Of a DNA stretch of 64,000 bases, positions 26,850-35,227 are shown piece after piece. The notes under the pieces were generated by a model. That model did not search any database. It was not told the origin of the DNA and saw only the letters and a list, made by a program, of their open reading frames with translations. Position 1 is the stretch's first letter, and every line of letters begins with the position of its first letter. The DNA is from Ramlibacter sp. WS9 (lineage in GTDB: Bacteria; Pseudomonadota; Gammaproteobacteria; Burkholderiales; Burkholderiaceae_C): positions 496,001 to 560,000 of the forward strand of contig NZ_RKMB01000001.1 in the NCBI RefSeq assembly GCF_003797765.1, written 5' to 3'. The position numbers and the translations under genes were made by a program.

Positions 26850-27815
26850 ATGACCGCATTCAATGCGCGCCGCCGCGCGCTGGCCTTACTCGCCCTGGCC
26901 GTCCCGCTCGCCAGCCTCGCCAATGACAAACCGATCGAGTGGGTGGTTGGATACGCCGCCGGCGGCGGCAGCGACGTTGTCGCTCGCACCGTGGCCGAGC
27001 AGATGGGACGCACGCTGGGCCGCGCCGTCATCGTCAACAACAAACCCGGCGCGGCCACCAACATCGCCGCCGACTACGTCGCCAAGTCGAAAGACTTCGG
27101 CAACGTCATGCTGACCGCCGACTTCGCGACGCTGGCGGCCAACCCGGCCCTGTTCGCGAAGCTGAGCTACAACCCCGAGAAGGACTTCGTTCCTGTCGGA
27201 CTGCTGGCGCGCTTTCCCCTCATCCTCGTGGTGCCGGAAAAGTCCCCTGTGAAGAACTGGAAGGAGTTCGTCGCCTGGGCGAAGGCGGCGCCGGAAGGCG
27301 TGAACTACGCGTCGGCCGGTCTCGGCAGCCCGCACCACCTGGCGACCGAACTGCTGCGCGAGCGTTCCGGCCTGAAGTTCACGCACGTTCCCTACAAGGG
27401 CGCAGCGCCGGCGGTGCAAGACCTCATGGGCGGCCAGATTGCGTTCGGCCTGATGGACAGCGCCAGCGTGCAGCAATACATCGCCGCGGGCAAGCTGCGC
27501 GCGATCGGCGTGGCCAGCGGCAAGCGGCTCGCCACCTTTCCGCAGATTCCGACGCTGGCCGAACAGGGCGTTTCCGGCTTCGAGGCGTATGCGTGGCAGG
27601 GATTGGTGGTGCCTGCGGGCACGCCCGCACCACAGGTGGCCCAGCTCGCCCGGGCGCTGCAGCAAGCGCTGGACTCGACGCCGGTGAAGGCGCGTTTCCA
27701 GACGCTCTCGCTCGAAGCCCTGCCGGGGACTCCCGCACAGATGACGGCGTTTGCCAAGGCGGAGCGCGAACGCTGGGGCAAGCTGATCCGTGACAACGGC
27801 ATCCGGCTGGATTGA
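26850..27815 (+). CDS. Tripartite tricarboxylate (Bug-type) binding protein
   Basis: A 321-aa periplasmic binding protein: signal peptide with RRRALALLALAVPLASLA, then IEWVVGYAAGGGSDVVARTVAEQMG, VNNKPGAATNIAADYVAK, and HVPYKGAAPAVQDLMGGQIAFGLMD. It lies 17 bp behind the DUF2783 gene with GGAGACAAC before the ATG, and so belongs to the monooxygenase operon. It likely delivers the aromatic or organic-acid substrate of that pathway; no cognate permease is present here. Confidence 0.9.
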   Translation: MTAFNARRRALALLALAVPLASLANDKPIEWVVGYAAGGGSDVVARTVAEQMGRTLGRAVIVNNKPGAATNIAADYVAKSKDFGNVMLTADFATLAANPALFAKLSYNPEKDFVPVGLLARFPLILVVPEKSPVKNWKEFVAWAKAAPEGVNYASAGLGSPHHLATELLRERSGLKFTHVPYKGAAPAVQDLMGGQIAFGLMDSASVQQYIAAGKLRAIGVASGKRLATFPQIPTLAEQGVSGFEAYAWQGLVVPAGTPAPQVAQLARALQQALDSTPVKARFQTLSLEALPGTPAQMTAFAKAERERWGKLIRDNGIRLD

Positions 27816-27848
27816 CGACGCCATGGCCTCGCAAGGGTTAATGCACAA

Positions 27849-27865
27849 ATGAGAATTATTCTCAT
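27849..27865. promoter_or_regulatory. Fur box
   Basis: A perfect 17-bp palindrome ATGAGAAT-T-ATTCTCAT lies 100 bp before the small gene at 27966. It matches the classical Fur operator logic (repeated GAGAAT/ATTCTC hexamers) and sits in an AT-rich island in otherwise GC-rich DNA. It indicates iron-responsive control of the two following genes. Confidence 0.85.
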
Positions 27866-27965
27866 ATAGACTGCCTCCATCAGCGAGCCAGATTCACCTG
27901 CCCATCACGCGATCGGGCCCGGCGGACCAGCCAGCGGTTGTCTCAATCACCGTCCAAGGACCGTC

Positions 27966-28277
27966 ATGAACACCGATATCGAAATGAGCGGCGAGGAGGA
28001 ATACCACCTGCCTTGCGCGGAGGCATTGCTGGCCGGAACCCTCGCCTTGATGACAGGCCATGCCCAGGCCTGTTGCGACAACCATCGCCAGCTGATGAAC
28101 GCGAAGATCGTCGCCAATCTCTCGCAGCTGGGCGAGCACCCTATCCTCTCGCCGCAGTTCCGCACCGCGCTCTGGAGCCTGCGCACGCACTGGGAGGTGC
28201 TGCAACGGCAACGCACCGCGGCGGCCACGGCGAGCGATCCCCGGCTGTGGCATGCCAGCCCATCGTCGTTTCAGTGA
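27966..28277 (+). CDS. Hypothetical protein, Fur-box associated
   Basis: A 103-aa soluble protein that I do not recognise. It is rich in His and Cys in its first half (LPCAEA, QACCDNHRQLMN) and predicted mostly helical; there is no signal peptide. Its stop codon overlaps a GTG of the next gene (GTGA), so the two are probably translated together. The Fur palindrome upstream suggests a role in iron supply or in sparing iron. Binding of iron or heme through the CC/H cluster is a guess. Confidence 0.7.
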   Translation: MNTDIEMSGEEEYHLPCAEALLAGTLALMTGHAQACCDNHRQLMNAKIVANLSQLGEHPILSPQFRTALWSLRTHWEVLQRQRTAAATASDPRLWHASPSSFQ

Positions 28278-29503
28278 AGCAGCATCGCGTGACCGAACTC
28301 ATGCCCTCGCTGACGGCACCAGGCCTCAGTGCCAGCGAAACCGGCGCGCCCGCCCAGGGCTCGCGCCGCCGCAGGCTCTGGGAACTGGAAGGCCATTTGC
28401 ATTGCGCGGTGCTGGGCGTCTGCCTCCCCATCGCGGCTTTGCGCCGGCTGGTGGACAAGGCGCTCGGCGGGCAAGCGGTGGCGGACGACTACGAGCTGCA
28501 CTGCGGCACGGTGGTCGACTGCAAGTTCCGCGGCCCCGTTGCGCAAGCCGTGCAGCGCGAACTGGATCGGCGCTACATGCGCACCCTGAAGCAGGCCGCG
28601 GCCATGAAGACGACCGAGGCCCTCGCGGCGTGGTGGAACGATGCGCGCTGCCAGGACATCGCAGGGCCGCTGTGGGCCACGCTGACGCACGCGCGCTGCA
28701 CCCCCGCCCTGGCCCAGCATGTCGAAGGCGGGGTGCACATGCTGCAGCACCAGGCCGGCATGGCCGCTCGCGTCGACTTCGATCGCTTCGAGGCACTGCT
28801 CGACGAGAACGCCGTGCTTTCGCGCGAGCTCGGGGCAGCGCAGCAGCGCAGCACGCACCAAGCCAGCGAACAAAGCCGGCGCATCGAGTCGCAGCAAGGC
28901 GAGATCTTGCGGTTGCGCGCCCAGCTGATCGGGCGCGACACCGCCATCGCGGCGCTGGGTGAAGACTTGCGGGTACTGGAAGCCGCGGCGCCCGGCCTGC
29001 GAAACCGTGTCGAGCTGGCGCGCGAGTGCGAGCGCCTGCTGGAGCGCCAGCACGAATCGCAGCGGCTGCTTTTGCAATCTCAACAGGAAGCCGAGCGTTG
29101 GCGCCGTCGGGCGGATGACCTGGCAGCCGAATTGCACGGGCGCGACGCGCTGTCCATTGATGCGAACGAGGCAGACCGGGCCGGCGAGGAGCCGCTGGCG
29201 CGCCTGGACGACCGAGCCGTGTTGTGCGTCGGCGGCCGCCCGGCCAGCGTGCCCATCTACCGGCAGTTGATCGAGCGCACCGGCGGGCGATTCCTCCATC
29301 ACGACGGCGGCGAGGAAGACAACCCCACCATGCTCGACACGACACTGGCGGCCGCCGACCTGGTCATCTGCCAGACCGGCTGCATCAGCCACGACGCCTA
29401 TTGGCGCGTGAAGGACCACTGCAAGCGCACGGGCAAGCGCTGCGTGTTCGTCGAAAGTCCCAGCAGCTCCGGCGTCAAGCGCGCGCTGCTCGCGCTTGCC
29501 TGA
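28274..29503 (+). CDS. DUF2325 domain protein with coiled coil
   Basis: A protein of about 409 aa. The C-terminal ~100 residues (AVLCVGGRPASVPIYRQLIE ... DLVICQTGCISHDAYWRVKDHCKRTGKRCVFV) match the DUF2325 domain, and the middle (residues ~175-300) is a long Gln/Arg/Glu-rich coiled coil. The N-terminal region carries a Cys/His pair (LHCAVLGVCLP). The GTG at 28274 overlapping the previous stop is used as start; GTG 28289 and ATG 28301 are alternatives. Function is unknown; the Fur box ahead of the operon links it to iron limitation. Confidence 0.8.
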   Translation: MKQHRVTELMPSLTAPGLSASETGAPAQGSRRRRLWELEGHLHCAVLGVCLPIAALRRLVDKALGGQAVADDYELHCGTVVDCKFRGPVAQAVQRELDRRYMRTLKQAAAMKTTEALAAWWNDARCQDIAGPLWATLTHARCTPALAQHVEGGVHMLQHQAGMAARVDFDRFEALLDENAVLSRELGAAQQRSTHQASEQSRRIESQQGEILRLRAQLIGRDTAIAALGEDLRVLEAAAPGLRNRVELARECERLLERQHESQRLLLQSQQEAERWRRRADDLAAELHGRDALSIDANEADRAGEEPLARLDDRAVLCVGGRPASVPIYRQLIERTGGRFLHHDGGEEDNPTMLDTTLAAADLVICQTGCISHDAYWRVKDHCKRTGKRCVFVESPSSSGVKRALLALA

Positions 29504-29577
29504 TGTGGGCAGGGCAGTGCCCCTGATTGACAACTCGCGCCGATTGCGCCCACAGTTGCCACCCAGGAGGCGAGTCC

Positions 29578-30831
29578 ATGTCAGCGCAGGTACAAGCACC
29601 CGGCGGCGCGCCGCGGCAGCCGTTCTTTCACACGCCCGAGCAGCGCATCGCGCTCGCGCGGCAGAAATTTTTCGAAGAAGGAGTCCGGCCCACCGGCGCC
29701 GTGGGTGAGGCGGTCATCCAGTCCTGGATGCGCTGCCTGGGCGCCCACCACGTGCCGGGGCGGCGCCCCGAGTTCGAACCGGTGACGCCCAGCCGCGCGC
29801 ATTCCGCGCTGGCGCGCAGCCGCGAGCTGTTGGAGGCCGCCCGGGACGACCTGGGCACGATGGAAACCGCGCTCGCGGGCACCGAATGCCGCGTCATCCT
29901 TACTGACGGCGCGGGCGTCATCGTCCATGCGCCGCTGCGCCTCTCCTTGTCCTGGCAGCCTGTCCTGCGGTGCACGCGCGTGGGCGTGGACCTGGCCGAA
30001 TCGCTGGTGGGCACCACCGCGCCGGGCGTCGTGGCCAAGACCGGGCAGGCCGTCGCCGTGGTGGCCGGCGAGCATTTCTACGAGGCCCTGTCGGCGGTGC
30101 ATTGCGCGGCCGCGCCCATCCGTGATGCGCAGGGCCGGCTCGCGGGGGTGCTCGACCTCTCGGGCGAGGGCAGCCCTTTCGGCTTCCACGCCGCCTCGAT
30201 GGTGGGCCTGTATGCCACCCGCATCGAGAACCGGTTGTTGCAGATGCAGTCACGCGAACACCTGATCGTCCGGTTTCAGGCCGATCCCAGCCTGCTGCAC
30301 ACGCCGCTCGAAGGTCTTGCGGGTGTCGGCCCGGATGGCGAGGTGCGCTGGCTCAACACCGTGGCGGCGCGAATGCTCTCGGCCCCAGCCACCGCGCCGG
30401 GCAGCGCACCCGCCCTGTTCGGGCTGCGCCTGCAGGAGTTGCTGGCCCTGACCCGGCAAGCCGCACCCTGCGTGGGCCGGCTGCCCAGTGGGCTGGGCGT
30501 GTGGTTGACGGCGCACCTACAGGCGCCGGACGGTGCGGATTTCAATCATGGGCTCGCCATGAGCCCGGCAGCGGGGCCTGTCGCCGGACCGCCCGCACCG
30601 TCCGCGCTGTCGAATAGCAGTGATGCGGCCCCCACCCCGGTGGCGACGCTGGATGACCGCAGCATGCAGTTCATCCAGGCCACGCTGGCCGAAAGCGGCG
30701 GCAACATCTCTCGCGCGGCCCGCAAGCTGGGCGTGTCGCGCGGCCTGCTCTACCGGCGCCTGAAGTTGGGCGCACAACCGGAAACAGAAAAAAAATCGTT
30801 CCACGCTGGAACAGGGAAATCCCGAGGCTGA
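29578..30831 (+). CDS. GAF-Fis type regulator (AcoR-like, no AAA+ domain)
   Basis: A 417-aa regulator. The N-terminal region (residues ~20-210: VIQSWMRCLGAHH, GVDLAESLVGTTAPG) resembles the AcoR/AcxR sensor with a GAF domain, followed by a PAS-like stretch, and residues ~360-400 form a Fis-type helix-turn-helix (MQFIQATLAESGGNISRAARKLGVSRGLLYRRLK). The central sigma-54-activating AAA+ domain is absent: no Walker A or GAFTGA-like loop is seen. It therefore should act as a conventional factor, not a sigma-54 activator. AGGAGG precedes the ATG. The alcohol dehydrogenase gene follows and is the likely target. Confidence 0.85.
   Translation: MSAQVQAPGGAPRQPFFHTPEQRIALARQKFFEEGVRPTGAVGEAVIQSWMRCLGAHHVPGRRPEFEPVTPSRAHSALARSRELLEAARDDLGTMETALAGTECRVILTDGAGVIVHAPLRLSLSWQPVLRCTRVGVDLAESLVGTTAPGVVAKTGQAVAVVAGEHFYEALSAVHCAAAPIRDAQGRLAGVLDLSGEGSPFGFHAASMVGLYATRIENRLLQMQSREHLIVRFQADPSLLHTPLEGLAGVGPDGEVRWLNTVAARMLSAPATAPGSAPALFGLRLQELLALTRQAAPCVGRLPSGLGVWLTAHLQAPDGADFNHGLAMSPAAGPVAGPPAPSALSNSSDAAPTPVATLDDRSMQFIQATLAESGGNISRAARKLGVSRGLLYRRLKLGAQPETEKKSFHAGTGKSRG
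30798..30812. promoter_or_regulatory. Perfect palindrome upstream of the PQQ dehydrogenase
   Basis: GTTCCA-CGC-TGGAAC is a perfect 15-bp inverted repeat lying inside the last codons of the regulator gene and ~100 bp before the PQQ alcohol dehydrogenase. Fis-type helix-turn-helix activators bind such dyads, so it is a candidate site for the regulator encoded immediately upstream. The assignment is positional. Confidence 0.55.
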
Positions 30832-30909
30832 TCCCGGCGCGCCCTTTGGCGATGCTGCTGACAGCCGCGAACTGCGCGGAAAGAGCAAGAGCACGACAGG
30901 AGACGACCC

Positions 30910-33006
30910 ATGAGAACCATCCCCCCCTTGCAGGTGGCCGCGGCCCTGCTGGCCGCCCTCGCGCTGGCGTCCTGCACCCTGGTGCCGCAGGCCACGAACG
31001 TATCCGCGCAGAAGGTCGACGGCGCCTTCATCCGCGCCAACGCGGCATCCGGCACCGAGTGGCCGAGCCACGGCCTGGACTACGCCGAAACCCGCTTCTC
31101 TCGCCTGGACCAGATCAACACGTCGAACGTGAAGGACCTGGGCCTGGCGTGGTCCTACAACCTGGAATCCACTCGCGGGGTCGAAGCCACGCCGCTGGTG
31201 GTGGACGGCGTCATGTACGTCACGGCATCGTGGAGCATCGTGCACGCCATCGATGTGCGCACCGGCAAGCGGATCTGGAGCTACGACCCGAAGGTGCCGC
31301 GCGAGGGCGGCTACAAAGGCTGCTGCGACGTAGTGAACCGCGGCGTGGCGCTGCACCAGGGCAAGGTGTTCGTCGCCGCCTACGACGGCCGCCTGATCGC
31401 GATCGACGCGGCCACCGGCCGCAAAGTGTGGGAAAAGGACACCATCGTCGACCGCAAGTTCAACTACACCATCACAGGCGCACCGCGCGTCTTCAACGGC
31501 AAGGTGATCATCGGCAACGGCGGCGCCGAGTACGGCGTGCGTGGCTACATTACGGCCTACGACGCCAACAGCGGCGAGCAGAAGTGGCGCTGGTTCACCG
31601 TGCCGGGCGATCCGTCCAAGCCGTTCGAAGACGAGTCGATGGCGCGCGCCGCCAAGACCTGGGACGCGGCCGGCAAGTGGTGGGAGGCCGGCGGCGGCGG
31701 CACGGCCTGGGATTCGATGACCTTCGACCCCGAGCTGAACCTGATGTACGTGGGCACCGGCAACGGCTCCCCCTGGGCGCAGAGCAAGCGCAGCCCCAAG
31801 GGCGGCGACAACCTGTACCTGGCCTCCATCGTCGCGCTCAACCCCGACACCGGCAAGTACGTGTGGCACTACCAGGAGACGCCCGGCGACAACTGGGACT
31901 TCACCTCTACGCAGCCAATGATCCTGGCCGACCTGGCGATCGGCGGCAAGCCGCGCAAGGTCATCATGCACGCGCCCAAGAACGGCTTCTTCTTCGTGAT
32001 CGACCGCACCAGCGGCGAGTTCATCTCGGCCAAGAATTTCGTCGACGTGAACTGGGCCACGGGCTATGACGCCAAGGGCCGGCCGATCGAAACGCCCATC
32101 GCCCGCGTTGTCGACCGGCCGCGCGAAATCATCCCCAGCGCCTTCGGGGCGCGGAACTGGCATTCGATGTCGTTCAACCCGAGCACGGGCCTGGTCTATA
32201 TGCCGGTGCAGGGCGTCCCGCTGACGCTGATGGACAACAAGAACTGGAAGTTCAACGTGGCCGATCCCGGCGGGCCGCACAGCAACATGGGCTGGAACCT
32301 CGCCACCTACGCCAACGTCGAGCCGCCCAAGAGCAAGCCATTTGGCCGGTTGGTCGCCTGGGACCCGGTGCAGCAGAAAGCGGCGTGGACGCACGAGCAC
32401 GTGTCGCCCTGGAACGGCGGCACGCTGTCGACGGCCGGCAACCTGGTGTTTCAGGGCACCGCCGACGGGCGCTTCATCGCGTTCGACGCGCGCACCGGCA
32501 AGACCTTGTGGGAATCGCCCACCGGCACCGGTGTCGTGGCCGCGCCGATGAGCTACATGCTGGACGGCAAGCAGTACGTGTCCATCGCGGTGGGCTGGGG
32601 CGGGGTCTACGGCATCGCCAACCGGCACACCGATCGCCAGGGGCCGGGCACGGTCTACACGTTCGTGGTGGGCGGCAAGGCGCCCATGCCCGCGTTCGTC
32701 AAGTACCGCATGGACGAGTTGTTGTCCGGCGTGAAGTACAACGCCTCCGATGTGCAAGCTGGCACCATGCTGTATGTGAGCAACTGCGTGTTCTGCCACG
32801 GCGTGCCCGGCGTGGACCGCGGCGGCAACGTGCCCAACCTGGCCTACATGAACAAGTCCTACATCGAGAACCTGGACAAGTTCCTCTTCAAGGGGCCGGC
32901 CACGTCGCGCGGCATGCCCGATTTCACTGGCAAGCTCAGCGCCGCCGACGTCGAGAAAATCAAGGCCTTCATTCAAGGAACCGCGGATGCCATCAGGCCT
33001 AAATAG
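30910..33006 (+). CDS. PQQ-dependent quinohemoprotein alcohol dehydrogenase, lipoprotein
   Basis: A 698-aa type II quinohemoprotein. An eight-bladed propeller with repeated W-motifs carries PQQ; the vicinal disulfide pair is C138-C139 in KGCCDVVNRG. A C-terminal cytochrome c domain has C626-V-F-C629-H630. The signal peptide ends LALASC, a lipobox with Cys22, so the enzyme should be membrane-anchored in the periplasm rather than soluble. It oxidises alcohols and passes electrons to the heme and the respiratory chain. The regulator upstream and the TonB receptor downstream form its neighbourhood. Substrate unknown. Confidence 0.94.
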   Translation: MRTIPPLQVAAALLAALALASCTLVPQATNVSAQKVDGAFIRANAASGTEWPSHGLDYAETRFSRLDQINTSNVKDLGLAWSYNLESTRGVEATPLVVDGVMYVTASWSIVHAIDVRTGKRIWSYDPKVPREGGYKGCCDVVNRGVALHQGKVFVAAYDGRLIAIDAATGRKVWEKDTIVDRKFNYTITGAPRVFNGKVIIGNGGAEYGVRGYITAYDANSGEQKWRWFTVPGDPSKPFEDESMARAAKTWDAAGKWWEAGGGGTAWDSMTFDPELNLMYVGTGNGSPWAQSKRSPKGGDNLYLASIVALNPDTGKYVWHYQETPGDNWDFTSTQPMILADLAIGGKPRKVIMHAPKNGFFFVIDRTSGEFISAKNFVDVNWATGYDAKGRPIETPIARVVDRPREIIPSAFGARNWHSMSFNPSTGLVYMPVQGVPLTLMDNKNWKFNVADPGGPHSNMGWNLATYANVEPPKSKPFGRLVAWDPVQQKAAWTHEHVSPWNGGTLSTAGNLVFQGTADGRFIAFDARTGKTLWESPTGTGVVAAPMSYMLDGKQYVSIAVGWGGVYGIANRHTDRQGPGTVYTFVVGGKAPMPAFVKYRMDELLSGVKYNASDVQAGTMLYVSNCVFCHGVPGVDRGGNVPNLAYMNKSYIENLDKFLFKGPATSRGMPDFTGKLSAADVEKIKAFIQGTADAIRPK

Positions 33007-35188
33007 GCTCCCCCCCGAAGCGCCTTCGGCGCCTCCCCCTCAGGGGGCGCCACCAGCGGCCCGGCGAAGCCGGTTCCGCGGTGGCCACTGGATTGGGTCG
33101 GGAGCCACACTGCTGTTGTCTTTCGCGGCCATCGCGCAAACGGACGGCGCGTTGCGGCCGGTGGTCATCACGGGCTCGGCCGAGGACCAGCAGCGCTGGA
33201 ACGCGCCGGCCTCGATCGACGTGGTGGACGGTGAGGAACTGCGCGCCGGCCAGTTGCAGGTGAACCTGTCGGAGGGCCTGGGCAGCGTGCCGGGCCTGAG
33301 CATCCGCAACCGGCAGAACTATGCGCAGGACCTGCAGATTTCCATTCGCGGCTTCGGCGCGCGATCGACCTTCGGCGTGCGCGGCGTGCGGCTCTTTGTG
33401 GACGGCATTCCCGCCAGCGCGCCGGACGGGCAGGGGCAGGCGGCGAATTTCCCTATCGGCGCCGCCGCGAGGGTCGAGGTTTTGCGTGGGCCCTATTCCG
33501 CCCTCTACGGCAGCTCCGCGGGCGGGGTGATTTCGCTCTACACCGCCGACGGCGGCAAGCCCGAGTGGCGAGCTGGCCTGGCCGCCGGAAACGACGGCGT
33601 GTGGCGCGCATCGACCCAGGCCAGCGGGAAGGTAGGCGAGTGGCACTACCTGGCCGATGGCTCCGCCTTCGGCACGGAGGGCTTGCGTCCGCAGTCCGCG
33701 GCGCGCCGCGGCACGCTGCACGCGAAGCTCTCGCGCGCGGACGACGATGGGCGCATCGTTCTGCTCGCCAATCGCCACGAAAGCAAGACCGATGATCCGC
33801 TGGGCCTGTCGCGCGCGGAGTTCGATGCCGATCCGTACCAGACGACACCGGGCGCGACGCGCTTCAACACCCGCAAGAATGTGGAACAAAGCCAGGTGGG
33901 CCTGGCCTGGGAACGCCGGTTGGGCGGCGGCCATCGGATCGAGTTGATGGGCTACGGCGGCCAGCGGGAGCTGGTGCAATACCAGGCGATCGTGCCCGGC
34001 GCGCAGAACCCGCCTGGCAGCGGCGGCGGCGTGATCTCGCTGGACCGCGGCTACGGCGGGCTGAACGCACGCTGGCGTTTTGACACGGAATTCGCTCGCG
34101 GACGCCTCACCACCACGGCGGGCCTCTCGTCGGACAGGCAAAGCGAAGCGCGGCGCGGCAATGAGAATTTTCTGGGCGCTTCCGGTAACCCCACGGCGGT
34201 GGGCGTGATGGGCCGGTTGCGCCGCGACGAAACCAATCGCGCGACCACGCTGGATCCGTATGCGCAGGCCGAATGGTCGCGCAGCGATCTCACGGTGTCC
34301 GCCGGTGTGCGGCGTTCACAGGTGCGCCTGCGGTCCACGGACAGCTTCATCGCGGCCGGCAATCCCGACGACAGCGGCTCCCTTCGCTACAGCGGTGTCA
34401 CGCCCGTGGCCGGCCTGCGCTGGCAACTTGCACCGGAGGTGCAGGCTTACGCCAGTGCCGGCCGCGGACTCGAGACACCGACGCTCAACGAAGTGGCGTA
34501 CCGCCCGTCCGGGGCAACGGGTTTGAATACTGCGCTGCAGCCCAGCCGCAGCCGCAGCGTCGAGGCCGGGCTGCGCGGCCGTCACGGCAGCGCGGCGTGG
34601 TCGGCGGCAGCTTTCGACATCCAGACCCGCGACGAGATCGTGGTGCTCACCAACAGCGGCGGGCGCTCCACCTTCACCAACGCCGGCCGCACCAGCCGCC
34701 GCGGCCTGGAGTTTTCGCTGGAGGGCACCTGGAAGCAGTTGCATGTGGTGTCTGCGCTGACGCTCATCGATGCGGTGTACCGCGACGGCTTCAAGACCTG
34801 CGAGGCAAGCCCCTGCACCACGCCGAGCGTTGTGGTGGGAGCCGGCAATCGCATGCCCGGCATCGCGCGGCAACAAGCCTACGCGCGCCTGGATTGGGAG
34901 CCAGGTCCTCTTGGCGCGGTCTTCAGCGTGGAGTTGCGCCACAGCGGCGCGGTGCCGGTGAACGACCGCAACAGCGATGCGGCGGCCGCGTGGACCACGG
35001 CGGGTGTGGCGGCGCGCTTCAAGCAGGACGTCGGCCCGTGGCAGTGGCGCGAATTCATCCGCGTGGACAACGTCACCGACCGCCGCCATGCGGGCGCGGT
35101 GATCGTGAATGAAGCGGGCGGGCGCTATTTCGAAACGGCGCCGGGCCGCAACTGGCTGGCCGGCGTCGAGCTCGTGCGCAGCTTCTAA
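32987..35188 (+). CDS. TonB-dependent outer-membrane receptor
   Basis: A 733-aa receptor: plug domain (ASIDVVDGEELRAGQ, SIRGFGARSTFGVRGVRLFVDGIPA, RVEVLRGPYSALYGSSAGGVI) and a 22-strand barrel ending LAGVELVRSF with terminal Phe. The ATG at 32987 has AAGGA at proper spacing and overlaps the end of the dehydrogenase gene by 20 bp. Residues ~8-33 are translated from a REP-like hairpin block and give the basic n-region (ARRSRFRGG) before the hydrophobic GATLLLSFAAIAQ. It may import PQQ, a metal such as a lanthanide, or an iron chelate for the neighbouring dehydrogenase; this is inference. Confidence 0.88.
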   Translation: MPSGLNRLPPEAPSAPPPQGAPPAARRSRFRGGHWIGSGATLLLSFAAIAQTDGALRPVVITGSAEDQQRWNAPASIDVVDGEELRAGQLQVNLSEGLGSVPGLSIRNRQNYAQDLQISIRGFGARSTFGVRGVRLFVDGIPASAPDGQGQAANFPIGAAARVEVLRGPYSALYGSSAGGVISLYTADGGKPEWRAGLAAGNDGVWRASTQASGKVGEWHYLADGSAFGTEGLRPQSAARRGTLHAKLSRADDDGRIVLLANRHESKTDDPLGLSRAEFDADPYQTTPGATRFNTRKNVEQSQVGLAWERRLGGGHRIELMGYGGQRELVQYQAIVPGAQNPPGSGGGVISLDRGYGGLNARWRFDTEFARGRLTTTAGLSSDRQSEARRGNENFLGASGNPTAVGVMGRLRRDETNRATTLDPYAQAEWSRSDLTVSAGVRRSQVRLRSTDSFIAAGNPDDSGSLRYSGVTPVAGLRWQLAPEVQAYASAGRGLETPTLNEVAYRPSGATGLNTALQPSRSRSVEAGLRGRHGSAAWSAAAFDIQTRDEIVVLTNSGGRSTFTNAGRTSRRGLEFSLEGTWKQLHVVSALTLIDAVYRDGFKTCEASPCTTPSVVVGAGNRMPGIARQQAYARLDWEPGPLGAVFSVELRHSGAVPVNDRNSDAAAAWTTAGVAARFKQDVGPWQWREFIRVDNVTDRRHAGAVIVNEAGGRYFETAPGRNWLAGVELVRSF
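33007..33084. repeat. REP-like triple-hairpin block inside the receptor's 5' end
   Basis: Directly after the dehydrogenase stop lie three hairpins: GCGCC-TTC-GGCGC (33020-33032), CCCCC-TCA-GGGGG (33035-33047) and CCGGC-GAA-GCCGG (33061-33073). This order and sequence are those of an interspersed element familiar from Comamonadaceae intergenic regions (recognised from memory). Here it is within the open reading frame of the TonB receptor and contributes its N-terminal residues. Confidence 0.75.
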
Positions 35189-35227
35189 ATAGGTCGCGCG
35201 CGGACGGCGCTGCGCCGCGCGGGCGGA

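Noticed and set aside
28271..29599. Long minus-strand open frames opposite the DUF2325 gene, and similar shadows opposite most genes
   Set aside because: High-GC third positions keep antisense frames open; the sense frames carry domain motifs and start signals.
30846..30860. Possible sigma-54 -24/-12 promoter before the PQQ dehydrogenase
   Set aside because: The TTTGGCG...GCTG match has the wrong spacing between GG and GC, and the adjacent regulator lacks the AAA+ domain needed for sigma-54.
35189..35227. GC-rich hairpin between the convergent TonB receptor and pseudouridine synthase genes
   Set aside because: Imperfect stem and no T-run on either strand; too weak to call a terminator.
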